From contig NZ_CP113097.1 of assembly GCF_026625125.1 (NCBI RefSeq), forward strand, positions 1 through 64,000: 64,000 nt of DNA, written 5' to 3'. Position numbers and translations under genes: made by a program. The notes beneath the pieces were generated by a model. That model had not been told where the DNA came from, ran no database searches, and saw only the letters and a list, made by a program, of their open reading frames with translations. This document shows, one piece after another, positions 1-13,002 of this stretch. This stretch comes from Pseudomonas putida. GTDB taxonomy: Bacteria; Pseudomonadota; Gammaproteobacteria; Pseudomonadales; Pseudomonadaceae. The stretch's first letter is position 1, and every line of letters begins with the position of its first letter.

Positions 1-1536
1 GTGTCAGTGGAACTTTGGCAGCAGTGCGTGGAGCTTCTGCGCGATGAACTGCCTGCCCAGCAATTCAACACCTGGATCCGTCCGCTACAGGTCGAAGCCG
101 AAGGCGACGAGTTGCGCGTGTATGCGCCTAACCGTTTCGTTCTCGATTGGGTGAATGAAAAGTACCTCGGCCGTCTGCTCGAACTGTTGGGTGAAAACGG
201 TAGCGGCATCGCGCCTGCCCTTTCCTTATTAATAGGCAGCCGTCGCAGCTCCGCACCGCGGGCCGCGCCTAACGCCCCGGTCAGCGCTGCAGTGGCTGCA
301 TCCCTTGCGCAGACCCACGCGCAACCAGCAGCCGCGCCAGTCATGGCTGTTGCTGACCCGGTCTCGGTGCCTTCGGCGGAGCCTGCGCAGGCCTCGGATA
401 TGGCTGAGGCGCCGTCGCGAGACAGCTATGATTCGATGGCCGACAGCGCTCCGGCACCTGTCGCACCAGGTCGTACCGAACAGCGCAACGTTCAGGTGGA
501 GGGTGCGCTCAAGCACACCAGCTATCTGAACCGTACGTTCACCTTCGAAACCTTTGTAGAGGGTAAGTCCAACCAATTGGCCCGGGCCGCCGCCTGGCAG
601 GTTGCCGACAACCCGAAGCATGGCTACAACCCACTGTTCCTTTACGGTGGTGTGGGCTTGGGTAAAACCCACTTGATGCATGCTGTGGGTAACCACCTGC
701 TGAAAAAGAACCCGAATGCCAAGGTGGTGTACCTGCATTCCGAGCGCTTCGTCGCGGACATGGTCAAGGCCTTGCAGCTCAACGCGATCAACGAATTCAA
801 GCGCTTCTACCGTTCGGTCGATGCGTTGCTGATCGACGATATCCAGTTCTTTGCCCGTAAGGAGCGTTCTCAGGAAGAGTTTTTCCACACCTTCAACGCC
901 TTGCTGGAGGGTGGTCAGCAGGTGATTCTCACCAGCGACCGCTATCCGAAGGAAATCGAAGGTCTGGAGGAGCGGTTGAAGTCGCGTTTCGGCTGGGGCC
1001 TCACAGTGGCTGTCGAGCCGCCGGAGCTCGAGACCCGCGTGGCGATCCTGATGAAAAAGGCCGACCAGGCCAAAGTCGAGCTGCCGCACGATGCCGCGTT
1101 CTTCATCGCTCAGCGTATTCGCTCCAACGTGCGTGAGCTTGAGGGGGCACTGAAGCGTGTCATCGCTCACTCGCACTTCATGGGCCGCGACATCACCATC
1201 GAGCTGATTCGCGAGTCGCTGAAGGACCTGCTGGCGCTGCAAGACAAACTGGTGAGTGTGGATAACATTCAGCGCACCGTGGCCGAGTACTACAAGATCA
1301 AGATCTCCGATCTGTTGTCCAAGCGCCGTTCGCGCTCGGTAGCGCGCCCGCGTCAGGTGGCCATGGCGTTGTCCAAAGAGCTGACCAACCACAGTCTGCC
1401 AGAGATCGGCGACATGTTTGGCGGTCGTGACCACACCACGGTGCTGCACGCTTGCCGCAAGATCAACGAACTCAAGGAATCCGACGCGGACATCCGCGAG
1501 GACTACAAGAACCTCCTGCGCACGCTCACCACCTGA
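1..1536 (+). CDS. dnaA: Chromosomal replication initiator DnaA
   Basis: Cytoplasmic AAA+ ATPase that binds DnaA boxes and opens the origin. The 511-residue product has the usual four-part layout: an N-terminal interaction domain, a long Ala/Pro-rich linker (about 80-165), an AAA+ core with Walker [10 protein letters not shown] (about 216-224) and Walker B LLIDDIQF, and a C-terminal DNA-binding domain with the signature [15 protein letters not shown]. The GTG at base 1 gives the canonical MSVELW start. It heads the dnaA-dnaN-recF-gyrB cluster. Its promoter and any upstream origin sequence lie outside the window. Confidence 0.99.
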   Translation: MSVELWQQCVELLRDELPAQQFNTWIRPLQVEAEGDELRVYAPNRFVLDWVNEKYLGRLLELLGENGSGIAPALSLLIGSRRSSAPRAAPNAPVSAAVAASLAQTHAQPAAAPVMAVADPVSVPSAEPAQASDMAEAPSRDSYDSMADSAPAPVAPGRTEQRNVQVEGALKHTSYLNRTFTFETFVEGKSNQLARAAAWQVADNPKHGYNPLFLYGGVGLGKTHLMHAVGNHLLKKNPNAKVVYLHSERFVADMVKALQLNAINEFKRFYRSVDALLIDDIQFFARKERSQEEFFHTFNALLEGGQQVILTSDRYPKEIEGLEERLKSRFGWGLTVAVEPPELETRVAILMKKADQAKVELPHDAAFFIAQRIRSNVRELEGALKRVIAHSHFMGRDITIELIRESLKDLLALQDKLVSVDNIQRTVAEYYKIKISDLLSKRRSRSVARPRQVAMALSKELTNHSLPEIGDMFGGRDHTTVLHACRKINELKESDADIREDYKNLLRTLTT

Positions 1537-1576
1537 TGGCCGCCAGCGCAGCTAATTGAAGGCAAGGGACTAGACC

Positions 1577-2680
1577 ATGCATTTCACCATTCAACGCGAA
1601 GCCCTGTTGAAACCCCTGCAACTGGTCGCCGGTGTCGTCGAGCGCCGTCAGACCTTGCCGGTCCTGTCCAACGTACTGCTGGTCGTGCAAGGCCAGCAAC
1701 TGTCGTTGACGGGTACCGATCTGGAAGTCGAACTGGTAGGCCGCGTACAACTGGAAGAGCCGGCTGAGCCAGGCGAAATCACTGTCCCGGCGCGCAAGCT
1801 GATGGACATCTGCAAAAGCCTGCCGAACGACGTGCTGATCGATATCAAGGTCGATGAACAGAAGTTGTTGGTCAAGGCCGGCCGTAGCCGTTTCACCCTG
1901 TCGACCCTGCCTGCCAACGACTTCCCCACCGTGGAAGAAGGCCCAGGTTCGCTGACCTGCAACCTTGAACAGAGCAAACTGCGTCGCTTGATCGAGCGCA
2001 CCAGCTTTGCCATGGCTCAGCAGGATGTACGTTACTACCTCAACGGTATGCTGCTTGAAGTGTCGCGCAATACCCTGCGTGCCGTGTCTACCGATGGCCA
2101 CCGCCTTGCACTGTGCTCCATGAGCGCAGCCATCGAGCAGGATGAGCGGCATCAGGTCATCGTGCCACGTAAAGGTATCCTCGAACTGGCGCGCCTGCTC
2201 ACCGACCCCGAAGGCATGGTCAGCATTGTCCTGGGCCAGCACCACATCCGTGCGAACACAGGCGAGTTCACCTTCACTTCCAAGCTGGTCGATGGCAAGT
2301 TCCCGGACTATGAGCGTGTACTGCCCAAGGGCGGTGACAAGCTGGTCATTGGCGATCGTCAGGCCTTGCGCGAAGCGTTCAGCCGTACGGCGATTCTTTC
2401 CAACGAGAAGTACCGTGGTATTCGTCTGCAGTTGGCAGCCGGCCAGTTGAAAATCCAGGCGAACAACCCGGAACAGGAAGAGGCGGAAGAAGAGATCAGC
2501 GTCGACTATGACGGTGCATCGCTGGAGATCGGCTTCAACGTCAGTTACCTGCTGGACGTCTTGGGTGTGATGACAACCGAACAGGTTCGCCTGATTCTCT
2601 CCGATTCCAATAGCAGTGCTCTGCTGCAAGAAGCAGGCAATGACGACTCGTCTTATGTTGTCATGCCAATGCGCCTGTAA
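1577..2680 (+). CDS. dnaN: DNA polymerase III beta sliding clamp
   Basis: Ring-shaped processivity clamp for DNA polymerase III and a docking platform for other replication and repair proteins. The product is 367 residues, normal for the family, with three clamp folds and the conserved C-terminal VVMPMRL. It starts 40 bases after dnaA and is followed by recF 15 bases later, so it is part of the origin-proximal operon. Confidence 0.99.
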   Translation: MHFTIQREALLKPLQLVAGVVERRQTLPVLSNVLLVVQGQQLSLTGTDLEVELVGRVQLEEPAEPGEITVPARKLMDICKSLPNDVLIDIKVDEQKLLVKAGRSRFTLSTLPANDFPTVEEGPGSLTCNLEQSKLRRLIERTSFAMAQQDVRYYLNGMLLEVSRNTLRAVSTDGHRLALCSMSAAIEQDERHQVIVPRKGILELARLLTDPEGMVSIVLGQHHIRANTGEFTFTSKLVDGKFPDYERVLPKGGDKLVIGDRQALREAFSRTAILSNEKYRGIRLQLAAGQLKIQANNPEQEEAEEEISVDYDGASLEIGFNVSYLLDVLGVMTTEQVRLILSDSNSSALLQEAGNDDSSYVVMPMRL

Positions 2681-2695
2681 CCTGTAGCAGGCCAG

Positions 2696-6224
<3,529 letters not shown>

Positions 6225-6229
6225 TCAGG
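6225..6229. repeat. Target-site duplication TCAGG, left copy
   Basis: The five bases between the gyrB stop codon and the transposon end are repeated exactly at 57179-57183 beyond the other end. A 5-bp duplication is what Tn7-family transposition leaves. Confidence 0.9.
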
Positions 6230-6277
6230 TGTAGGTTCACAGAAAAGCTGCACGCTTTCACAAATAGATGACCGGCC
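6230..6277. other. gyrB-proximal transposon end with TnsB-like repeats
   Basis: The terminal TGTAGGTTCACA is followed by two related segments, TTCACAGAAAAGCTG (from 6236) and TTTCACAAATAGATGACC (from 6256). These resemble the TTCACAAAATAGGTGAT segment at the other end. Repeated 20-22-bp segments in both ends are the expected layout for TnsB binding. Confidence 0.75.
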
Positions 6278-6310
6278 GGGCTTCAACCATGGCCCCTGTC
6301 GGTCACCATC

Positions 6311-6336
6311 AAGCCCGCCTTCGCGGGCTTTTTTTT
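6311..6336 (+). terminator. Intrinsic terminator just inside the transposon end
   Basis: An 8-bp stem AAGCCCGC / GCGGGCTT with a CTTC loop is followed by a run of T. It lies about 80 bp inside the element and would stop gyrB transcription before it enters the tns genes. Confidence 0.85.
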
Positions 6337-7060
6337 GCCTGGAATTCCTGCCGGGGCGCCCTACTCCGCTCATTGGAAAATGATGCAGATGGGGGGATTT
6401 GAGGAAGTGATTTGATGGGGCGCTGGAAGTGCTGAGAGGGTCGGCGGGCGGATCTGAGCAGCAGAGAGATTGAGAGGACTTTAAAACTAATATTTGAACA
6501 CCTTAATAGTTAATTAAGCGTACGTGTTAAGTATTAATTTGAACAATTTAGTATGGAAATGGAATTTGGTGGAAGTTGCCATTTTGGATTTTTTGTAGAT
6601 TTCGAAGGGATGTTGGAATAAGATCTATGACCAACTTTTCCGCTTTGCACTGAAGATTTTCAGCCAAATCAGCTGTTTGAAGCGAGAGCTTCAGACCTGA
6701 TCCAAATTGCTCCAGCGATCACGAAGTGGCCGTTTAGAAATAAAGAGAGCAAGCCGATTGCTTTAGATTCTGATCAGTCATGAGAGTCATGACCAATGAG
6801 AGAAAAGGAGACCTGAAAATGTAGAAAAACGCGATCAATCCCGAGAGGACTGACCGCGCTTAGCGAAGCAGACTTGCGTCCTCAGAACCCGCAATGTCTG
6901 CTTTTTCGAAGCGACTGTCAATCCTCTCCCATTTTTTCGACCTTAGCGAGGTTACTCGACGGCACAGTGTTGCCTGTCGAAAGGCCTCACTTCGCCCGCC
7001 CTGCGCCTTGATTTTTTGGCGCAGCGTCGGCGCTCGTTTCGAGATTTTCGGAGGTGTTTC
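6337..7060. other. AT-rich non-coding stretch before tnsA
   Basis: No convincing gene is seen in about 720 bp. The stretch 6480-6600 is clearly richer in A+T than its surroundings. A well-formed ribosome-binding site AAAAGGAG at 6803-6810 precedes an ATG at 6819 that is followed directly by TAG, so only a start-stop unit is present. This may be leader or promoter DNA for tnsA or a relic. Confidence 0.5.
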
Positions 7061-7699
7061 ATGACAGTACGAAAGGTGGTCACGCGGCGGTCCAACCATT
7101 ACCGCGGCTACTTCCCATCGCTCAAAAATAAAAAGCCTGTGCCCTGGGAGTCCCAGCTCGAAGGCGCTCTTTTTCGGCTTCTTGAGCTGTCTCCTGCGGT
7201 CATCGGCTACGTCCCGCAGCCCAGTGAGGAACGTGTTCCATCGCTCCAGGGCTACTTCAAATATTACCCAGACGTACAGGTTTTCCTCGCGGATGGGCGC
7301 GAGTGGTGGTTTGAAGTGAAGCCTCACGACCGACTGAAGATTGCCAGCGTCAGGCAGCGACTGGATGCCGCTGAGCGCTACTTCAACGCCACTGCCCGTA
7401 ACTTTTCGGTGATCACTGAAAAGTTAATTGAAGCTGAACCCCTGGCTACCAATCTTAGAAGGCTGATGTATCACCGGCGCGGTCCAGAGCTTTCGCATCA
7501 GGCGTTGGAGGAGGTAATGGCGACCTTCAACGAATGGCCGCCTATGACCGTTGCAGATCTGCTCTACGTGGTTGGTGAGGGGAAAGCCTGGCGCTTGTTA
7601 GGCCTTGGGGTGGTGGGCATTGACCTTGATAGGTCAATTGACACTGACTCCCCGGTCTTCCTGCAAGGGGGGCACCGTCATGCAAACCTTTTCCCTTAG
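7061..7699 (+). CDS. tnsA: TnsA-like transposon endonuclease
   Basis: Heteromeric transposase subunit of the Tn7 family. TnsA cuts the 5' ends of the element so that, with TnsB, transposition is cut-and-paste. The product is 212 residues with a PD-(D/E)XK-type core: E30 and E34 in WESQLE, D71 in YYPDVQ and EVK at 85-87. The ATG at 7061 is chosen over an upstream in-frame start because TTCGGAGGTG lies just before it. It overlaps tnsB by 20 bases, which suggests translational coupling. The gene is transcribed away from the nearby transposon end. Confidence 0.9.
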   Translation: MTVRKVVTRRSNHYRGYFPSLKNKKPVPWESQLEGALFRLLELSPAVIGYVPQPSEERVPSLQGYFKYYPDVQVFLADGREWWFEVKPHDRLKIASVRQRLDAAERYFNATARNFSVITEKLIEAEPLATNLRRLMYHRRGPELSHQALEEVMATFNEWPPMTVADLLYVVGEGKAWRLLGLGVVGIDLDRSIDTDSPVFLQGGHRHANLFP

Positions 7700-9638
7700 G
7701 GTGAAATTGGTCGTCATCGTTCGTGGCGTACTGATGGTGCTTGAGAAGAGGCTTATTGACCGGAAGCTGCTCTTTTTCGATGAGCTTGGTGAGCCCACGA
7801 AGCTATCCGAGAAGGAGTTCTATGAGGCCTACGAGAAGCGCGAGATCGAGATCTCCGCTGATCAGCCATACCTTGGGAGGGTTCCGTATGTGCGGAACGT
7901 CCCTCCAGATATTTCATGCTTCCCCAAAAAACATGGAGATGAGGCATTGCGTCGACGCAAGTATCTGGACGACCTAACTAAGCGCGGTAAATACAAGCTA
8001 CCGGGTGACGAAGACATGATCAAGAAGCTTAGAGATATCGCCAAAAAGATTGGGGATGCGTGCGCACCCTCGGTTTCCACTATTCGACGTTGGGCAGCCA
8101 AATACATTGGCCAGAACGTAGTAAAGCTTATCCCTCAGCATGCCAAAAAGGGTCGGGCTGCCGCGATACAGGGAGAGCTCGAAGTTATTCTTGAAGGGGT
8201 GATTAATAAAACCTACCTGCAGGATACGATTCCAGCGGTCAGCGTGGTCGTTTCAGAATTCGAGGATCAGATAAAAGAGAGGAACAAAAGTCGTTTGCCT
8301 TCGGATCAGCTCAAGATCCCAAGCGGAATGACTGTCCGAAGGTACATCGCCAAGCTGGATCCGTACCTTGTGGATAAGGAGAGGCTCGGAAAACACGCAG
8401 CAGACAAGAAGCACCGTGTTGCGGCGGGTGTCCTACGTGTCCATGAGATTTTGGAACGTTGGGAAATTGATCACACCTTGTTGGACGTCCAGCTTGTGGA
8501 TGAAACCTCGGGGCTGTGCATTGGGCGCCCCTATCTGACGATCGTCCTCGACCGCTTCTCTCGAATGGTGATGGGATATTTGCTCCACCTGTCGGCGCCA
8601 AATACGGAAACCGTGCTTCGTGTGATCGAACGCTCAATCCGTCCAAAAGCCGAATTGCTGAAGCGCTTTCCGAAAGTGAGAAATGAATGGTGGGCACGTG
8701 GGCTGCCGGCTCGAATAGTCCCAGACAACGCAGCGGAATTTCACGCGGGCGATCTCATCATGGGATTCAACGAGTTGGGTATCGAGATCATGTATCCCGC
8801 TTCAAGGGCCCCTCAAAGGAAAGGTGCCGTCGAACGCTTTTTCAGCACACAGAACCTGGGGCTTATCCACAACCTCCCGGGTACCACCTTCTCGAATATC
8901 CAGCAGCGTGGCGATTACGACTCGGAGAAGAATGCATGTTTCACGCTCCCTCAATTGGAGGCGGTGGTAGTGAAATGGATCGTCGATGGTTACCACCAGA
9001 CTCCTCATCGGGGGCTGGACAACAGAACACCGGCTCAAGTCTGGGGGACTAGCGAGGCGAACCATGTCATCAGCCTTCCCGTCGACCTGGACTCGTTGGA
9101 GTGCATTCTGGCCAAGCGGGCCTCGGTGAAGGTTCACCATTACGGCATCGAGGTTGCCAAAGTGGGCTACCACTCTACGGAACTTGCTGAGCTCCGTATG
9201 CGTTTGGCAGACGGAGAAAAGGTAAACGTCCGCTATCGAGACGAAGCCGGGCACGTTTGGGTTCACGACCGCTTCAGAAACTTGTTCTTCAAAGTGCCCG
9301 CCAAAGATGAGCGAATGGCCGGTAAGAGCAGGGAGGTGTGGAAGGCTGCCGAGAAAGCGCTGCGAGAAAAATATAATGAGCAGCCTAGCTTCGAGGCTAC
9401 GCACAGGTGCTACCAGGAAATTATGGAAGATGCAGACGAGGCCCGCCGTTCGCAGACGCTCAGAAAACGACGCGCAGCTGCCATAGCGAAAATCGACAAG
9501 GAGGGTCGAGTGACCGAAAGCACGCCTCCACCCAAGGTACTCGCTGAAGTGGAATGGACCGGTGACTCTATTCCTAACATTCCGCCAGCAGCCTTCAAGG
9601 TCTCGGTTCGTCGCCCTGCTGGGAGTTCTAAGCCATGA
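7680..9638 (+). CDS. tnsB: TnsB-like DDE transposase
   Basis: Retroviral-integrase-fold (rve/Mu-type) transposase that binds the ends, cuts the 3' strands and joins them to target DNA. The product is 652 residues. The catalytic triad is readable as D264 (WEIDHT), D349 (VPDNAAEF) and E385 (KGAVERFF), with the D-x35-E spacing typical of the family. An N-terminal helix-turn-helix region and a C-terminal tail that would contact TnsA/TnsC are expected from the family. The ATG at 7680 follows AAGGGGGG and overlaps the end of tnsA. The stop overlaps the start of tnsC (ATGA). Confidence 0.93.
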   Translation: MQTFSLRVKLVVIVRGVLMVLEKRLIDRKLLFFDELGEPTKLSEKEFYEAYEKREIEISADQPYLGRVPYVRNVPPDISCFPKKHGDEALRRRKYLDDLTKRGKYKLPGDEDMIKKLRDIAKKIGDACAPSVSTIRRWAAKYIGQNVVKLIPQHAKKGRAAAIQGELEVILEGVINKTYLQDTIPAVSVVVSEFEDQIKERNKSRLPSDQLKIPSGMTVRRYIAKLDPYLVDKERLGKHAADKKHRVAAGVLRVHEILERWEIDHTLLDVQLVDETSGLCIGRPYLTIVLDRFSRMVMGYLLHLSAPNTETVLRVIERSIRPKAELLKRFPKVRNEWWARGLPARIVPDNAAEFHAGDLIMGFNELGIEIMYPASRAPQRKGAVERFFSTQNLGLIHNLPGTTFSNIQQRGDYDSEKNACFTLPQLEAVVVKWIVDGYHQTPHRGLDNRTPAQVWGTSEANHVISLPVDLDSLECILAKRASVKVHHYGIEVAKVGYHSTELAELRMRLADGEKVNVRYRDEAGHVWVHDRFRNLFFKVPAKDERMAGKSREVWKAAEKALREKYNEQPSFEATHRCYQEIMEDADEARRSQTLRKRRAAAIAKIDKEGRVTESTPPPKVLAEVEWTGDSIPNIPPAAFKVSVRRPAGSSKP

Positions 9639-10594
9639 ACGCCATCAATCTGTACGAATGCTACGAGCATGGTGAATACAGCTTTACGCTCCGCGATCGT
9701 TTTATTCACAGCCCTCAAGTCGAGCGAGCGTTGACGCGACTAGGCGATATCCACGGCGATAGTCGGCGTACCAGAGCAAGTAAAGGGTTGCTGATCCAAG
9801 GTCCAAGCGGAGTGGGCAAGAGCACATTGGTCAAGGAGTACATTCGGTCATTGGAGGAATTGGAGAGCCATGACCCACAGAAGCGGACAGTTCTGTTCGT
9901 CGAGATGCCTTCGTCTCCAACCAAAAAGAACCTGGCAGCAGCCATTTTGGCAGAGCTGAAGGATCCCTTCGCAGAGGCACGAGGACATTCGGCAGAGGTT
10001 AAATTTGCGCGAGTAGTCCTGCTGCTGAAGAACCTTGGCGTGGAGATGTTGGTCCTCGATGAGGCGCAGCACCTGGTCGATTATCGTCGTAATGGTGCGT
10101 ATGAGGCAGCAGACTGGATCAAGAGTCTGATGAATGAAACCAGTATCGCGTTTGTTCTGATTGGGCTGAAGCGCACCGAAAATCTCCTGCTAGCAAACGA
10201 GCAACTGCGACGCAGGTTTTCGGCCACGGTGGCATACGATCGCTTCACCTTCTCCGCTAATACGTCTCTTCATTTCGTGATGTTGTTGCAGGCAATCGAG
10301 GGCGAACTGCCTGTTCAAACCATCAGTTTTGTAGAGCCAGCGATGATTAAACGCTTCTACCTGGCTTCCTATGGATTGATCGACTACCTCATCAAGATTG
10401 TGGACAGGGCTGTTTGGCTGGTTCAAGTCCAGGACCTTGTCGGGATTGAACTTCCTGTGCTGGCCCAGGCTTTTGAAGACGAGGTTTGGAGCTACGCCAC
10501 CGAGGATCGAAACCCCTTCAGTGCGAGCTTCAATTTCCAGCCTCTGTTCGGGAAGCGGGAGCCGTTTGAGACGTTCGAAGAGAGCAGTACCTGA
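9635..10594 (+). CDS. tnsC: TnsC-like AAA+ transposition regulator
   Basis: ATP-dependent regulator that links the target selector (TniQ/TnsD) to the TnsAB transposase. The product is 319 residues with Walker A GPSGVGKST (56-64) and Walker B MLVLDEAQH (about 138-146). It is shorter than TnsC of Tn7 itself and closer in size to TniB-type proteins. Its start overlaps the tnsB stop by 4 bases, so tnsABC are translationally coupled. Confidence 0.92.
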   Translation: MNAINLYECYEHGEYSFTLRDRFIHSPQVERALTRLGDIHGDSRRTRASKGLLIQGPSGVGKSTLVKEYIRSLEELESHDPQKRTVLFVEMPSSPTKKNLAAAILAELKDPFAEARGHSAEVKFARVVLLLKNLGVEMLVLDEAQHLVDYRRNGAYEAADWIKSLMNETSIAFVLIGLKRTENLLLANEQLRRRFSATVAYDRFTFSANTSLHFVMLLQAIEGELPVQTISFVEPAMIKRFYLASYGLIDYLIKIVDRAVWLVQVQDLVGIELPVLAQAFEDEVWSYATEDRNPFSASFNFQPLFGKREPFETFEESST

Positions 10595-10603
10595 CGGCCA
10601 AGG

Positions 10604-10623
10604 GCCGGGCTTATCGGCCCGGC
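10604..10623 (+). other. GC-rich hairpin between tnsC and tniQ
   Basis: A 7-bp stem GCCGGGC / GCCCGGC with a six-base loop lies just after tnsC. It has no adjacent T-run, so it is not a standard terminator. It could reduce expression of tniQ relative to tnsABC or protect the upstream message. Confidence 0.5.
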
Positions 10624-10669
10624 TCTACTCCCCTGATTTTTATGTCTTCGATTTCATGGATGTGTAGGA

Positions 10670-12586
10670 ATGTTTGGTCTTTTAATCAACCCACGACCAC
10701 ACCAAGACGAAAGTCTTTTGGGGTACCTGCAGCGCCTGGCGAAAGCCAACGGATTACCCAGAAAGGAACTGCTCACCGCCTTTGCACGAGCCGACGAGAC
10801 CGATGTTGCGGACTGGCTGCAGATGATGGAAGGACCACTGAGCTGGCCTGCGGTATCTGCTGAGTTTCGTGATCCAAGGCCCAAGGGGGTCAAGTTATGG
10901 ACGACTCATCACGCTCGTTACTGTCCGATCTGTTTGGGCGAAGCCGGTTATTGGAGAGAAAGCTGGGGCTTGACCCTGGTTACGACGTGTTCTGTCCACG
11001 GCACTGAACTCCACGGGCGGTGCCCCAACTGTCTGAAGGAAACCGATCCAAGCGCAATGAGTGCGAATAGTTGCCAAGCGTGTGGCACCTCATTGAGTGG
11101 GACCAATTTTGAGATCGCGCCGGCGAGTGATACGGCCGCCTGGCTCACCTCTGGCTTTGAAGATAGGTTTTACGCCGACTCGTTGCCAGCTGACGCGGGA
11201 TTGGCGGCCCTCACCTACGAACAGTTTCACGAGTTGTCATCGCGTCTCGCTGTCAGAAGTTTGCCTACGGAAAGAACCCAGCCGCTGAAGGTTGCTGATT
11301 CGGGTTCGCTAGAGATATCGCGGCTTATGGCAAACGCGGCGGGCGTGGTTCTCATGAACTGGCCTCTCGCATTCAGAGAACTGCTGAGTGGCCTCAAGGC
11401 AGTCCATTCCGATAACGAACATTGGACGCTCAGCAGATCGTTCGGCCCGATATACCACGACATCCACCGTGATCTGGATGACTCTTGTTTTGACTTTCTT
11501 CGTCGAGAGTTCGAATCATTTCTGCAGCATGCGTGGGAAGCACCGTTAGCGAAGCGAAATCGCAATTTGAGTGAGGAGACGATTGAGAGACATCGTTGGG
11601 TGTCGTTCGATTCTGCTGCTGAAGCTTGTGGTCTCGGGGTATCAGTCATAAAACGCCTTCATCAGGAGGGACAAATCGCCTATCGGGAGAAGGTCCATGA
11701 AGATCGAGTCTTTACGGTCGTGGACCTGGATCATTTGAAGGCAATCTCGCAGCATCTCCAGGGCGTGGCTGATATGAAAGAAACCTCGACTTTGCTAAGC
11801 CTCTGTCGCAATCGGGTTAGGCAGCTGCTAGCTGGTGGTACCCTCCAGTTCTTTGGTGGAGAACCGCGCCCAGGCGAAAGGTGGCTGATTGACTGCCGCT
11901 CGATCAACGAATTGATTGATGAGAAGCTGCCTACCAGCTCTGACCAGAGCCTGGTGTCGATCAACTACTTGGCCAAGCATTCTCTGCCCAAGGGGGGTGG
12001 GTTGGTCGAGTTGGTTCAGGCAATACGTGCAGGTGAACTTCGCGCTTACGGCCCAGCTGAGAATGGCTCGGTTGCGGTAGGGGCGTGGTTACTCAAGCCG
12101 CAAGATTTTGCAGCGTGGCAACAAGCCCGAGCTGAGAACAAGAGTCCGGTCTTTCCCGGCCTGTCGGTAGTCAAGGCTGCTGCGCTGTTAGGCGTCAAAG
12201 AACAATGCGCATACGCGTTCGTTCGACTGGGTCTGCTATGGAGCACTGCTGTCGAACGAGGCCGGCGTACGCAATTGATGGTTAAGCCTCAAGCCATCGA
12301 CAGATTCAGGCGTGGCTATATCTTGGGACCGGAGATTGCGGTGTATTTGGGGAAGTCGACCAGGGAGGCGTTCAAGCACCTTTGGGAGGCCAGGTTTCGC
12401 CCCGTTGCGGGGCCATCCATTCCAAACGCGGCTTGCCGGCAGTACGTTTGGGTAAGAAGCAAAAAGCTGATCGATTACCTCGCAAGTGAAGCCGCCCAGA
12501 TCGACGATCCTGAAGCCATCACGTTTTTATCCACACCGATCGCTCAGCCTCGTGATTGCCGATTCAGGCATGTGGGATCAAGATAG
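10670..12586 (+). CDS. TniQ/TnsD-like target-site selector
   Basis: Sequence-specific DNA-binding protein that recruits TnsC to the attachment site. The product is 638 residues. The N-terminal TniQ zinc-binding region is clear: CPICLGEAGYWRESW (85 onward), TCSVHGTEL, GRCPNCL, then CQACG near 135-139. The long C-terminal part contains two or more helix-turn-helix-like segments (around 315-345 and 495-525), as expected for a TnsD rather than a short TniQ. It is the only TniQ protein seen here, so it probably recognises the 3' end of gyrB (inference from where the element sits). It is separated from tnsC by 75 bases with a hairpin. Confidence 0.88.
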   Translation: MFGLLINPRPHQDESLLGYLQRLAKANGLPRKELLTAFARADETDVADWLQMMEGPLSWPAVSAEFRDPRPKGVKLWTTHHARYCPICLGEAGYWRESWGLTLVTTCSVHGTELHGRCPNCLKETDPSAMSANSCQACGTSLSGTNFEIAPASDTAAWLTSGFEDRFYADSLPADAGLAALTYEQFHELSSRLAVRSLPTERTQPLKVADSGSLEISRLMANAAGVVLMNWPLAFRELLSGLKAVHSDNEHWTLSRSFGPIYHDIHRDLDDSCFDFLRREFESFLQHAWEAPLAKRNRNLSEETIERHRWVSFDSAAEACGLGVSVIKRLHQEGQIAYREKVHEDRVFTVVDLDHLKAISQHLQGVADMKETSTLLSLCRNRVRQLLAGGTLQFFGGEPRPGERWLIDCRSINELIDEKLPTSSDQSLVSINYLAKHSLPKGGGLVELVQAIRAGELRAYGPAENGSVAVGAWLLKPQDFAAWQQARAENKSPVFPGLSVVKAAALLGVKEQCAYAFVRLGLLWSTAVERGRRTQLMVKPQAIDRFRRGYILGPEIAVYLGKSTREAFKHLWEARFRPVAGPSIPNAACRQYVWVRSKKLIDYLASEAAQIDDPEAITFLSTPIAQPRDCRFRHVGSR

Positions 12587-12642
12587 TTAGCACGCTTTCT
12601 TTCTTGATTGCTAAAATCATCGAACCCATTTTGGAGAATCTT

Positions 12643-13002
12643 ATGTCCCGTCTCGCTGAATTCCGCCTGCTCGAACAACAGCTCGCAGCCCAACTGGCGG
12701 AGCTGGAAGCGCTGAAAAATGACTCTGCCCTGAAGCAGGAAATGGAATTTGAAACGAAGCTGCGCAGTTTGCTCAACGAGTATGGCTACGGCCTGCGCCA
12801 AGTGGTGCTGATCCTCGATCCGCAAGCGGTGGCTTCCACTGATATGGCCCCAAAAACCTCTCGGAAACCACGCGAAGTGAAGGTCTACAAGAATCCACAC
12901 AGCGGAGAGGTTGTTGAGACCAAGGGTGGTAATCAGCGTACGCTTAAGGCCTGGAAAAACGAGTATGGCGCTGAGGTAGTCGAGTCTTGGCTCGCCAATT
13001 GA
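12643..13002 (+). CDS. MvaT-family H-NS-like silencer (TurC-type)
   Basis: Pseudomonas counterpart of H-NS: a small nucleoid protein that binds AT-rich DNA and silences acquired genes. The product is 119 residues. An N-terminal coiled coil (about 1-55, starting MSRLAEFRLLEQQLAAQL) is followed by a linker and a C-terminal DNA-binding domain (KPREVKVYKNPHSGEVVET, then GNQRTLKAWKNEYG). The ATG at 12643 follows TTGGAG. It lies just after tniQ, where it could moderate cargo or tns expression. The resemblance to TurC, the P. putida paralogue encoded near gyrB, is from memory of that genome. Confidence 0.88.
   Translation: MSRLAEFRLLEQQLAAQLAELEALKNDSALKQEMEFETKLRSLLNEYGYGLRQVVLILDPQAVASTDMAPKTSRKPREVKVYKNPHSGEVVETKGGNQRTLKAWKNEYGAEVVESWLAN

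Noticed and set aside
1537..1576. Origin of replication between dnaA and dnaN
   Set aside because: The 40-bp gap has no DnaA boxes or AT-rich unwinding region; the origin probably lies upstream of the window.
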